From the NCBI RefSeq assembly GCF_034424175.1, contig NZ_CP139986.1, positions 4,278,001-4,342,000 of the forward strand: a DNA stretch of 64,000 nucleotides, read 5' to 3'. The position numbers and the translations under genes are program-made. The DNA comes from Kluyvera intermedia. GTDB taxonomy: Bacteria > Pseudomonadota > Gammaproteobacteria > Enterobacterales > Enterobacteriaceae. Within the stretch, counting starts at the first letter, position 1. Each line of letters opens with the position of its first letter. Below the pieces are notes generated by a model, which ran no database searches, had not been told where the DNA came from, and saw only the letters and a program-made list of their open reading frames with translations. Of this stretch, positions 60,548 through 64,000 are shown in pieces.

Positions 60548-61302
60548 CTCAACCATTACTCTCCGTTGACCGCCTGACCCATCTGTATGCGCCGGGGAAG
60601 GGGTTTAGCGATGTCTCCTTTGATTTGTGGCCGGGCGAGGTGCTGGGGATCGTGGGCGAGTCCGGTTCCGGCAAAACCACGTTGCTGAAGTCTATTTCCG
60701 CACGGCTGACGCCGCAGGAAGGCGTAATCCGCTATCAGGACAGTTCGCTGTATGCCATGAGCGAGGCCGAGCGTCGTCGCCTGTTACGCACCGAATGGGG
60801 CGTGGTGCATCAGCATCCAATGGACGGCCTGCGCCGTCAGGTGTCTGCGGGCGGTAATATCGGCGAACGGCTGATGGCGACCGGCGCGCGGCACTATGGT
60901 GATATTCGCGCTACCGCCCAGCGCTGGCTGGAAGAGGTCGAAATTCCAGCCTCGCGTATTGATGACCTGCCGACCACATTCTCCGGCGGAATGCAGCAGC
61001 GTTTGCAGATTGCCCGCAACCTGGTGACCCATCCGAAGCTGGTGTTTATGGACGAGCCAACCGGCGGGCTGGACGTGTCGGTGCAGGCACGCCTGCTCGA
61101 CCTGCTGCGCAGCCTGGTGGTGGAGCTGAACCTGGCGGTGGTGATTGTCACCCATGATTTGGGCGTCGCGCGCCTGCTAGCTGACCGGTTGCTGGTGATG
61201 AAGCAAGGTCAGGTGGTGGAAAGTGGGTTAACCGACCGGGTACTCGACGATCCGCATCATCCGTACACGCAGTTGTTGGTGTCGTCGGTGTTGCAGAATT
61301 AA
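60544..61302 (+). CDS. phnK: ABC-type ATPase PhnK of the C-P lyase complex
   Basis: A 252-residue ABC ATPase that binds the C-P lyase core and not a membrane permease. Walker A GESGSGKTT is near residue 37, signature FSGGMQQR near 147 and Walker B LVFMDEPTGGLD. It is coupled to phnJ by an ATGA overlap. A REP pair separates it from phnL. Confidence 0.96.
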   Translation: MTQPLLSVDRLTHLYAPGKGFSDVSFDLWPGEVLGIVGESGSGKTTLLKSISARLTPQEGVIRYQDSSLYAMSEAERRRLLRTEWGVVHQHPMDGLRRQVSAGGNIGERLMATGARHYGDIRATAQRWLEEVEIPASRIDDLPTTFSGGMQQRLQIARNLVTHPKLVFMDEPTGGLDVSVQARLLDLLRSLVVELNLAVVIVTHDLGVARLLADRLLVMKQGQVVESGLTDRVLDDPHHPYTQLLVSSVLQN

Positions 61303-61315
61303 CCCTCGTGCCGTT

Positions 61316-61384
61316 CCCGGCGGCGCTGCGCTTGGCCGGGCTACAGATTCGGAGTAGCCCGGCCAAGCGCAGCGCCGCCGGGGA
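61316..61384. repeat. Inverted REP-type pair between phnK and phnL
   Basis: CGGCGGCGCTGCGCTTGGCC and its inverted copy GGCCAAGCGCAGCGCCGCCG face each other. The pair lies inside an operon whose other joints are overlapping, so it may lower or stabilise part of the transcript. Confidence 0.92.
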
Positions 61385-61410
61385 AGCACAAATGCTTAAA
61401 GAGGCAAAAA

Positions 61411-62097
61411 ATGAACGTGATCCGCGTTGAAAACGTCAGTAAAACCTTCGTTCTGCACCAACAAAACGGCGTCCAGCTCCCGGTACTGCGCGATGCCTCG
61501 CTTACGGTCAAGGCCGGTGAATGCGTGGTGCTGCACGGCCACTCAGGCAGTGGGAAATCCACCCTGCTGCGCTCGCTGTACGCCAACTATCTGCCGGACG
61601 AAGGGCATATCCACATTAAACACGGCGGCGAATGGGTGGATTTAGTCTGCGCCCCGGCGCGCAAAGTGGTGGAAGTGCGCAAAACCACCGTCGGCTGGGT
61701 GAGTCAGTTCCTGCGCGTCATCCCGCGCATTTCCACGCTCGACGTGGTGATGCAGCCGCTGCTCAACACCGGCGTACCGCGTGAAGCCTGTGCCGCCAAA
61801 GCCGCCAGGCTGCTGACCCGCCTGAATGTCCCTGAACATTTATGGCACCTTGCCCCATCAACCTTTTCCGGCGGCGAACAACAGCGCGTCAACATCGCCC
61901 GTGGCTTTATCGTCGACTACCCGATTTTGCTGCTCGACGAACCCACTGCCTCGCTGGATGCCAAAAACAGCGCGGCGGTTGTCAGTCTGATTAACGAAGC
62001 CAAAGCCCACGGTGCGGCCATCGTCGGCATTTTTCACGACGAAGTCGTCCGCAACCAGGTCGCCGACCGCCTTCATCCAATGGGTATTCCTGCATGA
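61411..62097 (+). CDS. phnL: ABC-type ATPase PhnL of the C-P lyase complex
   Basis: A 228-residue ABC ATPase, second of the pair with PhnK, needed for formation of the ribosyl-phosphonate triphosphate. Walker A GHSGSGKST near residue 44, signature FSGGEQQR near 155, Walker B ILLLDEPTASLD. AGAGG precedes the ATG, and the stop overlaps phnM. Confidence 0.96.
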   Translation: MNVIRVENVSKTFVLHQQNGVQLPVLRDASLTVKAGECVVLHGHSGSGKSTLLRSLYANYLPDEGHIHIKHGGEWVDLVCAPARKVVEVRKTTVGWVSQFLRVIPRISTLDVVMQPLLNTGVPREACAAKAARLLTRLNVPEHLWHLAPSTFSGGEQQRVNIARGFIVDYPILLLDEPTASLDAKNSAAVVSLINEAKAHGAAIVGIFHDEVVRNQVADRLHPMGIPA

Positions 62098-63230
62098 TTA
62101 TCAATAACGTCAAACTGGTGCTCGATAACGATGTGGTTCATGGCTCGCTTGAGGTGCAGGACGGTGAAATCCGTGCCTTTGCCGACAGTCAGAGTCGCCT
62201 TCCACAAGCAATGGACGGCGAAGGCGGCTGGCTGCTGCCGGGGCTGATTGAGCTGCATACCGATAATCTGGATAAATTCTTCACCCCGCGTCCAAAGGTT
62301 GACTGGCCTGCCCATTCGGCGATGAGCAGCCACGACGCGCTGATGGTCGCCAGCGGTATCACCACCGTGCTGGATGCGGTGGCGATTGGCGATGTGCGCG
62401 ATGGCGGCGACCGTCTGGAAAATCTGGAGAAGATGATTAACGCCGTGGAAGAGACGCAAAAGCGCGGACTCAACCGCGCCGAACACCGCCTGCATCTGCG
62501 TTGCGAACTTCCGCACCACACCACGCTGCCGCTGTTTGAAAAACTGGTCAGCCGCGACCCGGTGTCGCTGGTATCATTGATGGATCATTCGCCGGGCCAG
62601 CGTCAGTTCGCCAACCGCGAGAAGTACCGGGAATATTATCAAGGTAAGTACTCACTTACCGATGCACAGATGCAGCAGTATGAAGCAGAACAGCTTCAGC
62701 TTGCAGCACGCTGGTCTCAGCCCAACCGTACCGCCATAGCAGGGCTGTGCCGCGAGCGGCAAATCGCGCTCGCCAGCCACGATGATGCCACGCACGATCA
62801 CGTGGTTGAATCACATCTCTTAGGCAGCGTGATTGCCGAGTTCCCCACCACCTTTGAAGCCGCAGAAGCCTCGCGTCGCCACGGCATGAACGTGCTGATG
62901 GGCGCGCCCAATATCGTGCGTGGCGGCTCGCACTCCGGCAACGTGGCGGCGCATCAACTCGCCGAACTGGGGCTGCTGGATATTCTCTCTTCCGACTACT
63001 ACCCAGCCAGCTTGCTGGATGCCGCGTTCCGCGTGGCAGATGACGAGAACAATGCTTTTACGCTGTCACAGGCGGTGAATCTGGTGACGCGAAACCCGGC
63101 ACGGGCGCTGAGTCTGCACGACCGTGGGGTGATTGGTGAGGGCAAACGGGCCGACCTGGTGCTGGCGCACCGCAAAGGCGATCACGTTCATATCGACCAC
63201 GTCTGGCGTCAGGGAAAAAGGGTGTTCTGA
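62094..63230 (+). CDS. phnM: Ribosyl-phosphonate triphosphate diphosphohydrolase PhnM
   Basis: A 378-residue amidohydrolase-superfamily enzyme that removes diphosphate from the triphosphate intermediate. Metal motifs: ELHTDNLDKFF near residue 55, SLMDHSPGQ and ASHDDATHDH near 228. Length equals E. coli PhnM. Coupled to phnL by ATGA and to phnN by a one-base overlap. Confidence 0.97.
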   Translation: MIINNVKLVLDNDVVHGSLEVQDGEIRAFADSQSRLPQAMDGEGGWLLPGLIELHTDNLDKFFTPRPKVDWPAHSAMSSHDALMVASGITTVLDAVAIGDVRDGGDRLENLEKMINAVEETQKRGLNRAEHRLHLRCELPHHTTLPLFEKLVSRDPVSLVSLMDHSPGQRQFANREKYREYYQGKYSLTDAQMQQYEAEQLQLAARWSQPNRTAIAGLCRERQIALASHDDATHDHVVESHLLGSVIAEFPTTFEAAEASRRHGMNVLMGAPNIVRGGSHSGNVAAHQLAELGLLDILSSDYYPASLLDAAFRVADDENNAFTLSQAVNLVTRNPARALSLHDRGVIGEGKRADLVLAHRKGDHVHIDHVWRQGKRVF

Positions 63231-63781
63231 TGAGGGGAAAACTTGTCTGGTTAATGGGGCCGTCAGGCTCCGGGAAAGATAGCCTGCTGGAGGTACTCCG
63301 CCTGCAGGAACACAGCGATCTGCTGGTCGCGCATCGCTATATCACCCGTCCGGCCACCGCTGGCTGTGAAAACCATATCGCTCTGAGTGAGCAGGAGTTT
63401 TTCACCCGTGCCGGGCGCAATCTGCTGGCGTTAAGCTGGCACGCCAACGGGCTGTACTACGGCGTGGGCGTGGAGATTGACCTCTGGCTGCACGGCGGCT
63501 TCGACGTGGTGGTTAACGGCTCCCGCGCCCATCTGCAGCAGGCAAAAGCCCGCTACGCTGAGGCGCTGCTGCCGGTCTGTTTACAGGTGTCGCCCGGGAT
63601 TTTGCGCGAGCGCTTGCAGACTCGCGGCCGTGAAAACGGCGTCGAGATCGCCGCTCGTCTGGAACGTGCCGCACGCTACACGCCAACGGAGTGCCACACG
63701 CTCAATAACGACGGAAGTCTGCTACAGTCGGTGGATACACTGCTGGCCCTGATGGGACGAAAGGAGAAAAGCCATGCCTGA
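63230..63781 (+). CDS. phnN: Ribose 1,5-bisphosphate phosphokinase PhnN
   Basis: A 183-residue guanylate-kinase-fold enzyme that phosphorylates ribose 1,5-bisphosphate to PRPP, feeding phosphonate-derived ribose to nucleotide synthesis. P-loop GPSGSGKDS at residue 10. It starts on the last base of phnM and overlaps phnO by 8 bp. Confidence 0.96.
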   Translation: MRGKLVWLMGPSGSGKDSLLEVLRLQEHSDLLVAHRYITRPATAGCENHIALSEQEFFTRAGRNLLALSWHANGLYYGVGVEIDLWLHGGFDVVVNGSRAHLQQAKARYAEALLPVCLQVSPGILRERLQTRGRENGVEIAARLERAARYTPTECHTLNNDGSLLQSVDTLLALMGRKEKSHA

Positions 63782-64000
63782 GCGTGAACTGCGCCATGCC
63801 ACCTTTGAAGACGTCGACGACGTCTACGCGTTAATGTGCGAGTTAAAACAGGCCGAATTCGACCGCGATGCCTTTTACACCGGCTTCGCTGCCAATCTGC
63901 AGGACAAGAATCTGCATTATCAGTTGGCGCTGCTGGAGGGGTATGTTGTTGGCATGATAAGCCTGCATTTGCAGTTTCATCTGCATCACGCCAACTGGAT
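63774..64000 (+). CDS. phnO: Aminoalkylphosphonate N-acetyltransferase PhnO (cut by window end)
   Basis: The N-terminal 75 residues of a GNAT acetyltransferase (start MPERELRHATFEDVDDVYAL, then LKQAEFD, LQFHLHHANW) matching E. coli PhnO, which is about 144 residues. The frame is open to the window edge, so the acetyl-CoA loop is missing here. AAGGAG lies before the ATG inside phnN. PhnO acetylates aminophosphonates before C-P cleavage. Confidence 0.93.
   Translation, partial: MPERELRHATFEDVDDVYALMCELKQAEFDRDAFYTGFAANLQDKNLHYQLALLEGYVVGMISLHLQFHLHHANW

Overview
The window is chromosomal DNA from a member of the Enterobacteriaceae. Gene content, protein lengths and gene order (yjeJ-yjeI, groSL, yjeH, fxsA, aspA, dcuA, cutA, dsbD, yjdC, tRNA-Phe, then proP, yjdM, yjdN, phnC-O) match the 93-94 min region of the E. 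coli map. The accessory loci and the many REP-type palindromes fit a Citrobacter/Enterobacter/Kluyvera-like genus. I cannot name the genus from sequence alone. Comparisons with E. coli proteins are from memory, not from a search.

Layout. 1-15.5 kb is mostly conserved backbone: yjeJ, yjeI, an yjiH-yjiG-iadA operon sitting between yjeI and groL, the groSL chaperonin operon with a sigma-32 promoter, yjeH, fxsA, aspA-dcuA, cutA-dsbD, yjdC, a LysE-type exporter with an AraC-type regulator, and tRNA-Phe(GAA). 15.6-20 kb holds a small AT-rich secreted coiled-coil protein beside the tRNA, a DUF523 gene, and a four-gene operon: periplasmic peroxiredoxin, DsbD-like electron transporter, ECF sigma factor, NrsF-type anti-sigma. 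A candidate ECF promoter precedes that operon. 20-29.6 kb is the yahBCDEFGIJ cluster: a LysR regulator, a membrane protein, an ankyrin protein, a three-part carbamoyltransferase-like set, carbamate kinase and a Tat-exported amidohydrolase. It is interrupted by a seven-copy 115-bp tandem array. 29.8-49 kb is a surface/biofilm region. It has a lipoprotein, a Mur-ligase/S11-like/CapA fusion with an exported alpha/beta hydrolase, and a helical-toroid-like protein translationally linked to a complete Lap system: LapG protease, LapD c-di-GMP receptor, a LapA-type adhesin with a Asp-Ala/Ser stalk, and the LapE/LapB/LapC type I exporter. 49.3-64 kb returns to backbone: proP, a kdgT-type permease with a KdgR-like operator, yjdM, yjdN, and the phosphonate operon phnC to phnO behind a Pho box. 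phnO is cut by the window end.

How genes work together. LapA should be held in the outer membrane by its N-terminal module and released when LapG cuts at a TAAG site, with LapD controlling LapG according to c-di-GMP. The CapA-fusion locus is divergent from this module and may make or modify a surface polymer. The ECF operon looks like a self-regulated periplasmic peroxide/thiol-repair unit. YahEFG plus YahI resemble the oxamate carbamoyltransferase/carbamate kinase pair, so a carbamoyl compound is probably degraded with ATP gain.

Structural theme. REP-type palindromes are abundant, and in two places (lapC and phnD) they were duplicated in tandem together with the 3' end of the neighbouring gene. 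A related palindrome lies in frame inside dsbD.
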